From positions 1 to 21,208 of the forward strand of contig URGA01000031.1 in assembly GCA_900547275.1 (NCBI GenBank): 21,208 bases of DNA, given 5' to 3'. Made by a program: the position numbers and the translations under genes. Shown in pieces: positions 1 to 8,153 of the stretch (position 1 is the stretch's first letter; the number at the start of each line of letters is the position of its first letter). Below the pieces are notes generated by a model, which saw only the letters and a list, made by a program, of their open reading frames with translations, ran no database searches and had not been told where the DNA came from. The DNA comes from an uncultured Oscillospiraceae bacterium (GTDB lineage Bacteria > Bacillota > Clostridia > Oscillospirales > Acutalibacteraceae).

Positions 1-389
1 ACGATGTCGCGCCAGTCGAGGTCGCCGCGCTCAAGGCCGTGGATCAGGACCTCAGCGGTGGCAATGTTGGTGGCCATCGGGATGTTGTGGACATCGCACA
101 GGCGCAGCAGAGTCATCTCATTCGGCTCGCTGGGCTTTGCGTTGATGGGGTCGCGGAAGAACAGCAGCAGATCTACTTCGTTGCAGGCGATGCGGGATGC
201 GATCTGCTGGTCGCCGCCCTGTACGCCCGCCAGAAAGCGCTGCACCTGCAGGCCGGTGGCTTCGGCGATCATCTTTCCCGTCGTACCGGTTGCCACCAAT
301 TTATGCTGGCTCAAAATCCGGCAGTACGCCGTACAGAACTGTACCATCAGCTCTTTTTTTGAGTCATGGGCAATCAGTGCGATGTTCAT
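1..389 (-). CDS. mgsA: Methylglyoxal synthase, 3' end cut by window edge
   Basis: Converts dihydroxyacetone phosphate to methylglyoxal and phosphate, a cytosolic bypass of lower glycolysis. The translation starts MNIALIAHDSKKELM and contains GTTGKMIAEATGL (about residues 35-47), GGDQQIASRI and LLLFFRDPINAKPSEPNE, all hallmark segments of the family. The ATG at 389 follows a GGAGGT site with about 6 nt spacing. 129 codons are visible and no stop is reached, so only a short C-terminus is missing. mgsA commonly sits at the end of mre/mrd cell-shape blocks in clostridia, so the position is normal. The composition is not: counted by hand, 101 of 129 third codon positions are G or C (78%) and all arginines are CGN. 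A 60-codon sample of mreB gives about 42% GC at third positions and frequent AGA. Replacement by a copy from a GC-rich relative is the simplest inference. Confidence 0.95.
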   Translation of the reverse strand, partial: MNIALIAHDSKKELMVQFCTAYCRILSQHKLVATGTTGKMIAEATGLQVQRFLAGVQGGDQQIASRIACNEVDLLLFFRDPINAKPSEPNEMTLLRLCDVHNIPMATNIATAEVLIHGLERGDLDWRDI

Positions 390-428
390 AAGTTACCTCC
401 GTAGATTAAATTACCGCAATACTTAAAT

Positions 429-457
429 ATAATACCATAAACACGGCTTTTATTCAA
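429..457 (-). promoter_or_regulatory. Sigma-A promoter of mgsA
   Basis: Read on the minus strand, TTGAAT (452-457) and TATTAT (429-434) are separated by exactly 17 bp, and a TGG in front of the -10 gives an extended -10. It lies between the mrdA stop and the mgsA ribosome binding site, so mgsA can be transcribed on its own rather than only by read-through from the mre block. Confidence 0.7.
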
Positions 458-485
458 TAAAATAATAATTTGTGTTATCGTACCG

Positions 486-2527
486 TCAGTTAAGCAATGT
501 TCCGGTTTGTTGGTTTGTCTTTTCATCGGTATTGTTTGAATACCAGTAGTTGATTATTGAAGATGTGATTTCCGCCGTTTCAGTACCGCTTCCTGCCAGT
601 TCAACTACCGAAGCAACTGAGATCTCCGGATTGTTGTATGGAGCGTAGGTGATAAGGAAACCGTTGTTTCTCTTTTTGCCGTTGACGTAAACCTGAGAAG
701 TACCTGTTTTGCAGGCAACCTTCGTGTCAATGGCGTTGAAGATATATGACGGGCTGCCGTTTGTGGCAACGAGGCGCATACCTGAATGTACAGCGTCAAG
801 GGTTGAATCTTTAAGGTCTATTGTTTCAACAACGTTTGCTCCCGTCTCGTTAACGGAGCCTGATTTGTTGTTGATAAGAGATTTTACAAAATGCATCTGG
901 TAGCGTGTGCCGCCGTTTGCAATAGTAGCGCAGTAGTTGCTGAGCTGAAGGGGAGTAAACAGGTTGTCTGACTGACCGATACCTGCCTGAATGGTGTCAC
1001 CTGACTGCCATATTCCGCCTGCCGCTTCTCTTTCTTCAGGGCCTGCAAGAACGCCGCTTGATTCCGCTATTTCTACGCCTGTCTTTTGGCCGAGGCCGAA
1101 CGCAGATGCGTATTCGTTCATCTTTGTGATGCCGAGTTTTTCAGCACAGTTGTAGAAGAAGATGTTACAAGAGTCTCTTAATGCCGTTTCTACCGTTTCG
1201 TATCCGTGGGATACCTGGTTGAGACACTGGAACGTCTGGTCGTAGTAATGGAACAAACCGGAGCACACAAAGCCGGTGCTCTTCGTGATAACGCCTTCCT
1301 CCAGAGCCGCGCAGGCCATAACCGGCTTTAATGTTGAACAACGGTTGTTTCCTCAACAGGCTTCATCTTTTGAGAGCCAAGAGCAAATCTGCTCCAAAGC
1401 GGTTGGCGTTTGTCCGCCGCCAGTTTGTCGTAATCGTCGTAGTAATCAGCCAGATCGTATGTCGGGTAACTTGCTGCTGCAAGAATTTCGCCTGAGTTTA
1501 CGTCCTCAACAACAACAGCGCCGGCAGAATTGTTTACATCTGTTTTATCACAGACTTTTTTCAGCTCGCGCTGAGCCAGCGCCTGCATATCGCGGTCAAT
1601 GGTAAGAACTACGGTATCTCCCTGAACGGGTTCTTTGGTTACTTCTTCCGTAACGTTTCCGTCGTTGTCAATTGTTATTGTTTTTTCGCCGGGAGTACCT
1701 CTGAGAGAACTTTCCATTGCGCTTTCAATTCCGGATTCACCTATCTGGTCGTTAATTCCGTAGCCGTTGTCCTTAAGTTCTTCGTATTCCTCAGCGTTAA
1801 TCTTTCTTACGGTTCCCAAAATGTGGGGAGCCAGGGTAGAGTCTGTATATTCTCTGTAAGTTACGACTTCAACGTCTGCGCCGAGATATCTCTCCTGGTC
1901 TTCCTTGATAGCCGCAACAGTCTCACTGCTTACCTCTTCCGCAATAGTAACAGGATTGCTTATTGAGAAAAGGAGACGGGTAAGCTCGTATCTTATGTTG
2001 CCTATTTTAAGGGCTGTTTCGGTGTCGTAATTTTCAAGCCCGTATTTTTCCACCATTGCGTTGTAGCAGTTCTGGGCAGTGGCGTAGCGCTGCATATTGA
2101 ACATATCGGGGCTTTTAAGCGTTTCAATAGCTTCTTCATCGTCTGCAAAGACTACTTCTCCGCTTTTGTTGATTTTAAGCGGAAGGTTCTGAGCGTATTC
2201 TTCGCCGTTTTTCTCAAAAAGGTTTATGAGATTAAGAATTATAGTGTTTCTTCTGGCGTTGTTTTCCGCTGACGGGAAGTAGGCGGCGTCAAGTATAATT
2301 GAGTTTGCCTCTCTGTTTGTAACCAGCGCGTTACCGTTTCTGTCAACGATTTCGCCTCTTGCGGCTTCGATGGGCACCGTGTAAGTTTTTACGGTGTTGT
2401 TTTTAGCCGCGTAATATTCGTGGTCGTTAATCTGAATATCATAAAGAACGGCGGAGAATCCCACCGCCAGCGCCAAAACCAGCAGTAACGCGGTTACCGA
2501 ACGCGCGCTTTTATATCGGCTTTTCAA
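486..2527 (-). pseudogene. mrdA: Penicillin-binding protein 2 (class B transpeptidase), frameshifted at the active site
   Basis: Peptidoglycan transpeptidase of the elongation machinery, anchored outside the membrane by one N-terminal helix (about residues 10-30). The dimerisation-domain motif RGEIVDRNG and the transpeptidase motifs SCN and KTGT are present. The reading frame starts at TTG 2527, with AAGGAG 7 nt upstream, and stops at 1328. A second frame from 1319 to 486 carries the rest of the transpeptidase domain. Removing 17 bases (1340-1356) joins the frames and restores KPGSTLKPV, the class B SxxK motif, with Ser392 and Lys395 in a 674-residue protein of normal length. As it stands the first product ends just before the catalytic serine. 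The second frame has no convincing ribosome binding site and lacks that serine. It could be a real mutation, a subpopulation variant or an assembly error. The preceding gene is mreD. Confidence 0.9.
1340..1356. other. 17-bp insertion that breaks mrdA
   Basis: These bases interrupt the glycine codon directly before the catalytic serine codon. The insertion and its left flank form a quasi-palindrome: AACAAC (1337-1342) against GTTGTT (1344-1349) around one base, and GTTGA (1333-1337) against TCAAC (1353-1357). Such symmetry is typical of template-switch insertions. Its exact ends are inferred from restoring the protein motif. Confidence 0.75.
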
Positions 2528-2547
2528 TGAGCTTCTCCTTTCCGTGC

Positions 2548-2572
2548 GCTTTTCCGCCTTTTGGCGAAAAGC
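2548..2572 (-). other. Intercistronic hairpin before mrdA
   Basis: In the 73-nt gap between mreD and mrdA the minus-strand RNA can form a stem GCTTTTCGCC / GGCGGAAAAGC with one bulged G and an AAAA loop. It ends about a dozen nucleotides before the mrdA ribosome binding site. No T run follows, so it is more likely an RNA stability or translation element than a terminator. Confidence 0.4.
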
Positions 2573-2600
2573 AAATTAGTTAAAAATGATGGTGCGATTA

Positions 2601-3128
2601 TTATTTTACAGGTTTCTTTTTGTTCAGACGTCTTTTTATCGGCACAAGAACGAACCATGCAATCGGAGTAATTACGGCAGTGTAAAACGCCGATGGCAGA
2701 TAGAAAGTAAACAGCGAATCTTCGGCGCCGTCAACGCCTTTTATGATTATGAAAAACAGCCAGTACAGGATTGAATAAACAAATGCCGTCGTCACTGCGG
2801 CAACCATGTTGGTAACAAAAATATTTCTTACAACGCGCTCTGTGACAGCGGCGGCAAAAAAGCACACCAGCATAAAAAAGATTGCGTTGAACCCTGCGTG
2901 GACAGCTGAATCGAGATCCCAGAAAAAACCTGCAATAAGTCCTAAAACAGCGGCCGACATTTCCTTTTCGCCCATGGCGAGAATTATAACCGTCGGGATA
3001 ATAAGAAAACAGTGAGCCGGTCCTATTTCAAGAAAGAGGCCGGGTGTGTTCTGAAGCAGAGCAGCGCCGGCGATAAATATGCAGTAAACGGCGTATTTTA
3101 CCGTTTTTTGATGTATGCTAAGTTCCAT
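2601..3128 (-). CDS. mreD: Rod shape-determining protein MreD
   Basis: Integral membrane partner of MreC in the elongasome. The 175-residue product has about five hydrophobic segments (roughly 12-30, 36-52, 55-70, 78-95 and 100-128), then FYLPSAFYTAVITPIAWFVL and a basic C-terminus RRLNKKKPVK, matching MreD in length and topology. MreD sequences diverge strongly, so the call rests on topology and on its place between mreC and mrdA. Its ATG overlaps the mreC stop by one base (TAATG). The GGAGG site is inside the end of mreC, so translation is probably coupled. Confidence 0.9.
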   Translation of the reverse strand: MELSIHQKTVKYAVYCIFIAGAALLQNTPGLFLEIGPAHCFLIIPTVIILAMGEKEMSAAVLGLIAGFFWDLDSAVHAGFNAIFFMLVCFFAAAVTERVVRNIFVTNMVAAVTTAFVYSILYWLFFIIIKGVDGAEDSLFTFYLPSAFYTAVITPIAWFVLVPIKRRLNKKKPVK

Positions 3129-3976
3129 TACTCGCCTCCGTCAGCCTGGCTGAAGCCGGTAAGAACGAGACATTCTGTAATTTTGCTTATATCCGTTCCG
3201 GGTTTGAGCACAGCGTAGGTGCTGATGTTTGTAGTTTCGTCAGCCAGTTCTTCAACCGTTCCTATGATAAGACCTTTAGGAAGTTTTGAACTGATGCCTG
3301 CGCTGGCGATGATAGAGCCGTACGTTACGTCGGTTGAGGTGCTGAGGTTTTCAAATTTGCAGTAACCGTCTGCCGCCAGTTTTGCGTCGCCTGTAACGTA
3401 GCTGACCTCGCCGGAAGTTATATCATAAGCTGAAACAGAAAAATCAGGGTCAAGAACGGTGGTAACAATGCTGTATGTAGGATAAGCCTTTTTAACAACG
3501 CCGATAAGATATTTTCCGTAAAGAACAGCGTCGTTTTCCTTTATTCCGTTTACGCTTCCTTTGCTGATTGTAAAGGAACCGAACATATCTGCGCTGTCAC
3601 GGCCGATTACAGACGCTCCGACGTATTTGAAGTTTTCGTTTTCGTCCTTAAGCTCAAGCGCTTCCTTGTACATTTCGTTTTGAGATTTTAAGTTTTCGTA
3701 ATCAGCAAGGCGTTCCTGAAGGTCGCCGAGCTGCTGCTGAAGATCGTCGATCTCTTCCTCGTACTCAGTGTTGCCTCTTGCATTGTCTGATATTCTGTCC
3801 AGACCGTCTGCGATTTTGCTGGCAACCCAGTGAGCGGGGGTGAAAACAGTGCCTACGACGCTTGACGGGGCGGTTCCGCCGTGGCCGTTAGCCGCGGCTA
3901 TAAGCATTCCCAAAACAAGCAGTCCGGCGATAACGGCAACTGCCTTCATGTGTTTGCCTTTTAAAAATTTTTTCAT
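3128..3976 (-). CDS. mreC: Rod shape-determining protein MreC
   Basis: Bitopic scaffold linking cytoplasmic MreB to PBP2 and MreD outside the membrane. The 282-residue product has a short basic N-terminus, a membrane helix at about 12-30, a coiled coil at about 70-110 (EYEEEIDDLQQQLGDLQERL) and a C-terminal beta domain with SVIGRDSADMFGSFTISKGS and a GLIIGTVEELADE segment, as expected for the MreC core. It begins 2 nt after the mreB stop and overlaps mreD by one base. An AGAAGG site lies inside the end of mreB. Confidence 0.95.
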   Translation of the reverse strand: MKKFLKGKHMKAVAVIAGLLVLGMLIAAANGHGGTAPSSVVGTVFTPAHWVASKIADGLDRISDNARGNTEYEEEIDDLQQQLGDLQERLADYENLKSQNEMYKEALELKDENENFKYVGASVIGRDSADMFGSFTISKGSVNGIKENDAVLYGKYLIGVVKKAYPTYSIVTTVLDPDFSVSAYDITSGEVSYVTGDAKLAADGYCKFENLSTSTDVTYGSIIASAGISSKLPKGLIIGTVEELADETTNISTYAVLKPGTDISKITECLVLTGFSQADGGE

Positions 3977-3978
3977 TT

Positions 3979-4959
3979 TTATTTTGCCCTTCTGAGTTTA
4001 ATGGATGTTCCGATTGCCACGCAGTCTGTGGGATTTTCGGGAATGTGGACTTCCATTTTTGTTTCCTGCCTGATTAAGTCAGCCAGTCCTCTGAGCTGGC
4101 TTGAACCGCCTGTAAGGTAAATTCCTCGGTCCATAATATCTGCTGAAAGTTCGGGAAGAGTAACTTCCAGCGTTTCTTTAATCGCGTTGATTATCTCTTC
4201 AACCGGTTCTGCAAGTATCTCGCGTACTTCGGCGCTTGTTATCTCCATGCTTCCCGGAAGACCGTCCGTAAGGCTTCTGCCTCTTACTTCCATAGCCGCC
4301 TCGCCGTCATAAGGAGCGGCTGAGCCGATTTTAAGTTTGATCTCTTCAGCGGCGTTTTCGCCGATAAGAAGATTGTGGTGCTTCTTTATGTAAGTAATGA
4401 TGGCATCGTCCAGTGCTTCACCGCCGACTTTAATGCTTTTGCAGGCGGCAATTCCGCCGAGGCTGAGAACGGCAACGTCTGTTGTGCCCCCGCCGATGTC
4501 TACAATCATTGACCCTGTGGGTTCGTAAACGGGAAGACCTGCGCCGAGAGCGGCGGCCATTGGCTCGTCAATAAGTTCAACGTCCTGTGCTCCTGCGCTT
4601 CTTACCGCGTCTTCAACAGCGCGGCGTTCAACTTCGGTAACGCCTGAAGGGACGGTGATAACAACTCTTGTCTTTGAAAACATAGAGCGCTTGTCCGAGC
4701 GGAAAATAAAATCGTGAAGCATGTCCGCGGTCATATCAAAGTCTGCGATAACACCGTCTTTAAGAGGACGTACTGCAACGATTGAACCGGGAGTTCTTCC
4801 TATCATATTTTTTGCTTTTTCGCCTGTGGCTACAACTCTTTTTGACTTAACATCAACGGCTACAACGCTGGGCTCGCGGATGATAATTCTGCCTTTGCGG
4901 TCGCAGATTACTGTGGTTGCGGTTCCCAGGTCAATACCGATATCTCTTGATAAAATCAT
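3979..4959 (-). CDS. mreB: Rod shape-determining actin homologue MreB
   Basis: Actin-like ATPase that forms membrane-associated filaments and directs lateral wall synthesis. Phosphate-1 DIGIDLGTATT, phosphate-2 MIVDIGGGTTDVAV and adenosine motif YLTGGSSQLRGL are all intact. From 4959 the protein is 326 residues and begins MILSRDIGIDLGT, matching the family N-terminus. A GAGAG site lies 7 nt upstream. An in-frame ATG at 4995 would add 12 residues but has no visible ribosome binding site, so I prefer 4959. First gene of the mreBCD-mrdA run. Confidence 0.95.
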   Translation of the reverse strand: MILSRDIGIDLGTATTVICDRKGRIIIREPSVVAVDVKSKRVVATGEKAKNMIGRTPGSIVAVRPLKDGVIADFDMTADMLHDFIFRSDKRSMFSKTRVVITVPSGVTEVERRAVEDAVRSAGAQDVELIDEPMAAALGAGLPVYEPTGSMIVDIGGGTTDVAVLSLGGIAACKSIKVGGEALDDAIITYIKKHHNLLIGENAAEEIKLKIGSAAPYDGEAAMEVRGRSLTDGLPGSMEITSAEVREILAEPVEEIINAIKETLEVTLPELSADIMDRGIYLTGGSSQLRGLADLIRQETKMEVHIPENPTDCVAIGTSIKLRRAK

Positions 4960-5025
4960 TCTTATTCTCTCACTTTCAAAAATGGCGTTTGCCATGTAAA
5001 ATTCTTATAATTATATACAGCTTAT

Positions 5026-5054
5026 ATTATATATTACTTTATTAATTAAAACAA
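5026..5054 (-). promoter_or_regulatory. Sigma-A promoter of the mre operon
   Basis: On the minus strand TTGTTT (5049-5054) is followed after exactly 17 bp by a perfect TATAAT (5026-5031). Transcription would start near 5019, about 60 nt before the preferred mreB start. The surroundings are very AT-rich, so a chance match is possible, but spacing and position fit. Confidence 0.6.
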
Positions 5055-5100
5055 CAGGAAAAAATAAAAAATATTAAAATTCATAATTTTTTCATTGTTA

Positions 5101-5140
5101 TGAAAAATAAAAAGAAGCGCGAGCTCATTCGCACTTCTTT
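5101..5140 (-). terminator. Intrinsic terminator of pdaA
   Basis: A 12-bp stem (5111-5122 with 5129-5140) around a 6-nt loop. One pair is G-U in the minus-strand RNA but a mismatch in the plus-strand RNA, and a TTATTTTT tail follows on the minus side. Both points assign it to the minus strand. It separates pdaA from the mre operon. Confidence 0.85.
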
Positions 5141-5154
5141 TGCAGTACTGATTG

Positions 5155-6015
5155 TTAAATTGACGTTGTAAAAGTGTAGCCCTGCTGGCGGATATTATCT
5201 ATCGCGTCGCCGAGGATTTCAGCGTTTGTCGAACTTACCGCGTGGAGCAGGTAGATTGCGCCCGGGTGAGTGCTTTCGGTTACTTTTTTGAGAGCGTCCT
5301 GCGGGTTCATTACGTTTTCCGTGTCCCAATCTTCATAAGCGAAAGACCAGAAAACGCTTTTGTAACCGAGACTTTTTGCGAGAGCAAGCGTCGCTTCGCT
5401 GAATTCTCCCTTCGGAAATCGGAAATACTTCATTTGATAGTTGTAGTTTTTCTGGATATACTGATGAAGATAGACGATTTCCTCCGTTGCCGCTTCCTCC
5501 GTAACTTCGTCCATTGTGTAGTGGCGGTATGTGTGGTTTCCCACAATGTGACCTTCGGAAATCATTCTCTTTATCAAGTCCGGATTTTGAGACGCAAAGT
5601 CGTAAGTGACAAAGAATATCGCCTGTACTTTCTTTTCTTTCAGAGTGTCAAGAATTGCGCCTGTATAGCCGTTTTCGTAGCCTTCGTCAAACGTCAGACA
5701 TATCTGTTTGCTTTCAGGCAGCAAGAATGAAGCTCCAAGTGAAGAGTAGGCCGCCTGAAGGTTTTCCGGGTCTGTGGGACGCTGGTGGTTTGTAATATTT
5801 CCCGGTCCCCAGACTACCTTTTCTTTGCTGTATTTTTGCGTGTCAAGATTTGTCGCTTCAAGCGTCGTATCCGCAACGTTTGTTGCCGATGTTTCGGCTC
5901 TGCTTGTACTGCTGCTTTCAGTTGCGGCACCGTCATTATCATTCGCTGTGCAGCCGCTGAAAACGGTTATGCACATTATAAGAGAAAAAAACAGAGCCGC
6001 TGTTTTTTTAAACAT
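5155..6015 (-). CDS. pdaA: PdaA-like peptidoglycan de-N-acetylase (polysaccharide deacetylase), putative lipoprotein
   Basis: NodB-fold deacetylase. The PdaA family removes acetyl groups from N-acetylmuramic acid to allow muramic delta-lactam formation in spore cortex. The 286-residue product has a hydrophobic N-terminus ending in FSGC (Cys22, a near-lipobox), a Ser/Thr-rich linker to about 60, then motif 1 TFDEGYENGY (108-117), metal-binding HTYRH (161-165), RFPKG (199-203) and the late catalytic HAV (His258). TFD followed by GYENGY distinguishes PdaA from ordinary TFDDGP deacetylases. Lipid anchoring is inferred; the residue at -3 is Phe, which is less usual. ATG follows GGAGG with good spacing. 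It has its own promoter and terminator and is not co-directed by sequence signals with mre. Confidence 0.88.
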   Translation of the reverse strand: MFKKTAALFFSLIMCITVFSGCTANDNDGAATESSSTSRAETSATNVADTTLEATNLDTQKYSKEKVVWGPGNITNHQRPTDPENLQAAYSSLGASFLLPESKQICLTFDEGYENGYTGAILDTLKEKKVQAIFFVTYDFASQNPDLIKRMISEGHIVGNHTYRHYTMDEVTEEAATEEIVYLHQYIQKNYNYQMKYFRFPKGEFSEATLALAKSLGYKSVFWSFAYEDWDTENVMNPQDALKKVTESTHPGAIYLLHAVSSTNAEILGDAIDNIRQQGYTFTTSI

Positions 6016-6016
6016 A

Positions 6017-6056
6017 AAAATCCCCTCCGAAATTATCTTTTGTCAGAGAGGATTTT
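6017..6056 (-). promoter_or_regulatory. Inverted repeat that can mask the pdaA ribosome binding site
   Basis: In minus-strand RNA, AAAATCCTCTC (6046-6056) pairs over 11 bp, with one G-U, with GAGGGGATTTT (6017-6027), which contains most of the pdaA Shine-Dalgarno sequence. The loop is about 18 nt. The left arm overlaps the -10 of the pdaA promoter, so only RNA coming from upstream can contain both arms. It could block translation of read-through RNA, or act as a weak terminator because T residues follow the right arm. Confidence 0.65.
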
Positions 6057-6080
6057 ATATTTATGCCAAATATTTATCAA
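6052..6080 (-). promoter_or_regulatory. Sigma-A promoter of pdaA
   Basis: TTGATA (6075-6080) and TAAAAT (6052-6057), each 5 of 6 to consensus, are spaced by exactly 17 bp on the minus strand. Predicted transcription start is near 6045, giving a short leader that still contains the ribosome binding site. No sigma-G-like promoter was recognised here although pdaA of Bacillus is a sporulation gene. Confidence 0.7.
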
Positions 6081-6098
6081 AATGAGAATTGAGGGCAG

Positions 6099-6830
6099 TT
6101 ATTCCGTAATTGTCCAGCCTGCACGGATTATTCCTTCGTCTTTTCCGATTCGGTTAAGGATGCTCTCAATCGCCTCGTCGTTTTTCTTTGCGGCGGAAAC
6201 ATAAGCCCTGATTTTCGTGTTTCCGTCGTCGGTATCTGATGATTCCAGATTATGTAAAATTATGTCTCTTGAATCTTTAAGAGCGCTCATTAAGTGGGCT
6301 CTTATATCTACTTCAAAACTGTCAACGCAGGTGACTGAAATTTTGTAAAGACATTCTGCTTTGGCTCGTTTTTCCTTGTCATAATTGTGAAGTTTGTCGA
6401 TTTTTGCAGACAGGGGATGAAGCACAAGATGAAGCACTACTATGACCAGCGCAACGATAATCGCATAATAAATGTCGGGCAAAGTGCAAAGAATGCCTAT
6501 TGCCGCAGTTGTCCATATCGTAGCCGCGGTTGAAAGTCCTCTGATGTTTGTTCCGTCGCGCAGAATAAGACCCGCGCCAAGGAAACCTACGCCGCTTACA
6601 ACCTGAGCCGCTACTCGCGTAGGGTCAGTATTATCCTGGTTCATTACGAATGAGAACGCAGTGTATGCGTATGCGCCCACGCAGACGATTACGTTGGTAA
6701 GAATTCCCGCCTGGTGCTTTGTCCACTGCCGTTCAAGGCCTACAAAAAAGCCCAGCACTACTGCAATGGCAAGGCGGAGGGAAAAACCGCCAATTTGAGT
6801 TATATCAAGTATTTTGTCAAAATCAGGCAT
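6099..6830 (-). CDS. MgtC/SapB family membrane protein
   Basis: MgtC-type inner-membrane protein; family members are linked to growth in low magnesium and to intracellular survival, but the biochemical role is unsettled. The 243-residue product has five hydrophobic segments in the first 140 residues. The family signatures are GFFVGLERQWTKHQAGI, VVSGVGFLGAGLILRDG and IRGLSTAATIWTTAAIGI. A soluble C-terminal domain of about 95 residues looks ACT-like in its alternating pattern. Its ATG overlaps the prfB stop by one base (TAATG), so it is probably translated by coupling. No separate promoter was seen. Confidence 0.9.
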   Translation of the reverse strand: MPDFDKILDITQIGGFSLRLAIAVVLGFFVGLERQWTKHQAGILTNVIVCVGAYAYTAFSFVMNQDNTDPTRVAAQVVSGVGFLGAGLILRDGTNIRGLSTAATIWTTAAIGILCTLPDIYYAIIVALVIVVLHLVLHPLSAKIDKLHNYDKEKRAKAECLYKISVTCVDSFEVDIRAHLMSALKDSRDIILHNLESSDTDDGNTKIRAYVSAAKKNDEAIESILNRIGKDEGIIRAGWTITE

Positions 6831-7960
6831 TATTCTTCAGCTTCCTTTTCCGCTTCTTCAACGGATTTTTGCTTAAGATAGGCGTTTATAAAACCGTCAA
6901 TATCGCCGTCCATAACGGCAGTGATATTGCCCATTTCGTAGCCCGTTCTGTGGTCTTTTACCATTGTGTATGGCATGAATACATAGGAACGAATCTGAGA
7001 GCCCCAGGCGATTTCCTTCTGGTCTCCCTTGATGTCTTCAATTCGCTCAAGATTTTCACGTTCTTTAATCTCAACAAGTTTCGATTTAAGCATTCTCATA
7101 GCCACTTCACGGTTCTGGTGCTGGCTTCTTTCAATCTGACAGCTTACAACGATACCTGTGGGAATATGTGTAAGACGAACGGCAGAGGAAGTTTTGTTTA
7201 CTTTCTGTCCGCCTGCGCCTGAAGCGCGGTAAACGTCCATTTTGATATCTTCTTCTCTGATGTCTACTTCAACGTCGTCGTCAATTTCCGGCATAACTTC
7301 AAGGGAAGCAAATGAGGTGTGGCGTCTGCCTGAAGAGTCAAAAGGAGAAACTCTTACAAGGCGGTGGATGCCCATTTCGCCTCTGAGATATCCGTATGCG
7401 TTTTCGCCTTCAACAAGAATTGTGGCGCTTTTTATTCCGGCAACGTCGCCGTCGAGATAATCAAGAGTAGAAACTTTGTAGCCGTGGCGTTCGCCCCATC
7501 TGTTATACATACGGAAAAGCATTTCCGCCCAGTCCTGTGCTTCTGTTCCGCCTGCGCCTGCGTGGAAAGTAAGGAGCGCGTTTTTAGCGTCAAACTCGCC
7601 GCTGAGCAGGGTAGAAAGAGTAAGACTGTCAATTCTCGTTTCAATGTCTTTTACGGAGTTTGTGCAGTCTTCAAGAAGAGATTCGTCCTCTTCTTCATTT
7701 GCCAGTTCTATCATAACAAGAGCGTCGTCAAAATCGCTTTTAAGGCTTTCGTAGGATGAAATTTTAGCTTTAAGCGAACCGATTTTCTGCATCGTTTTCT
7801 GGCTGTTTTCCATATCGTCCCAAAATCCGGGAGCACTGCTTTCTTTCTCAAGCGCTTCAACCTCTGATTTAAGGCTGTCTATAGCTAAAGCTTCTTTGAG
7901 ATTTTGAATCGGCTCTTCGCTTTCAAGCAGTTTAAGTCTTAATTCTTCAAATTCAATCAT
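6830..7960 (-). CDS. prfB: Peptide chain release factor 2
   Basis: Class I release factor recognising UGA and UAA. The 376-residue protein has a coiled-coil N-terminal domain, GAGGTEAQDWAEMLFRMY, the stop-recognition tripeptide SPF (205-207) and the catalytic GGQ (250-252) in ASGAGGQKVNKT. Reading is continuous from the ATG at 7960 (GGAG upstream). There is no in-frame TGA near codon 25, so the autoregulatory +1 frameshift found in many bacteria is absent. It leads a two-gene unit with the MgtC-like gene. secA, a frequent neighbour, is not here; the upstream gene is divergent. Confidence 0.97.
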   Translation of the reverse strand: MIEFEELRLKLLESEEPIQNLKEALAIDSLKSEVEALEKESSAPGFWDDMENSQKTMQKIGSLKAKISSYESLKSDFDDALVMIELANEEEDESLLEDCTNSVKDIETRIDSLTLSTLLSGEFDAKNALLTFHAGAGGTEAQDWAEMLFRMYNRWGERHGYKVSTLDYLDGDVAGIKSATILVEGENAYGYLRGEMGIHRLVRVSPFDSSGRRHTSFASLEVMPEIDDDVEVDIREEDIKMDVYRASGAGGQKVNKTSSAVRLTHIPTGIVVSCQIERSQHQNREVAMRMLKSKLVEIKERENLERIEDIKGDQKEIAWGSQIRSYVFMPYTMVKDHRTGYEMGNITAVMDGDIDGFINAYLKQKSVEEAEKEAEE

Positions 7961-8024
7961 ATTTTACTCCATATAACTAAGGTATTCTGAAATCATGATA
8001 TATATTCATGTTTTTGATTATAAT

Positions 8025-8053
8025 ATTATATATAACTTTATGATATATTGCAA
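8025..8053 (-). promoter_or_regulatory. Sigma-A promoter of prfB
   Basis: On the minus strand TTGCAA (8048-8053), a 17-bp spacer and a perfect TATAAT (8025-8030), about 65 bp before the prfB start. Another TATAAT-like hexamer occurs a few bases downstream in this AT-rich stretch, so the exact start is uncertain. Confidence 0.65.
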
Positions 8054-8153
8054 GAACAAAAAGTCAATTAAAGTTCTCTCGGCGGGATTTTGATGTGAAA
8101 AATAGTTTTTTTACCGCAGTTAAAAGATTATTAAAGATATTTTAACCAAATGA

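Noticed and set aside
486..1319. Reading the C-terminal half of PBP2 as an independent gene
   Set aside because: It lacks the catalytic serine and a ribosome binding site, and fuses in frame with the upstream half once 17 bp are removed.
3979..4995. Longer MreB from ATG 4995
   Set aside because: The extra 12 residues are not family-like and no ribosome binding site precedes them; 4959 has both.
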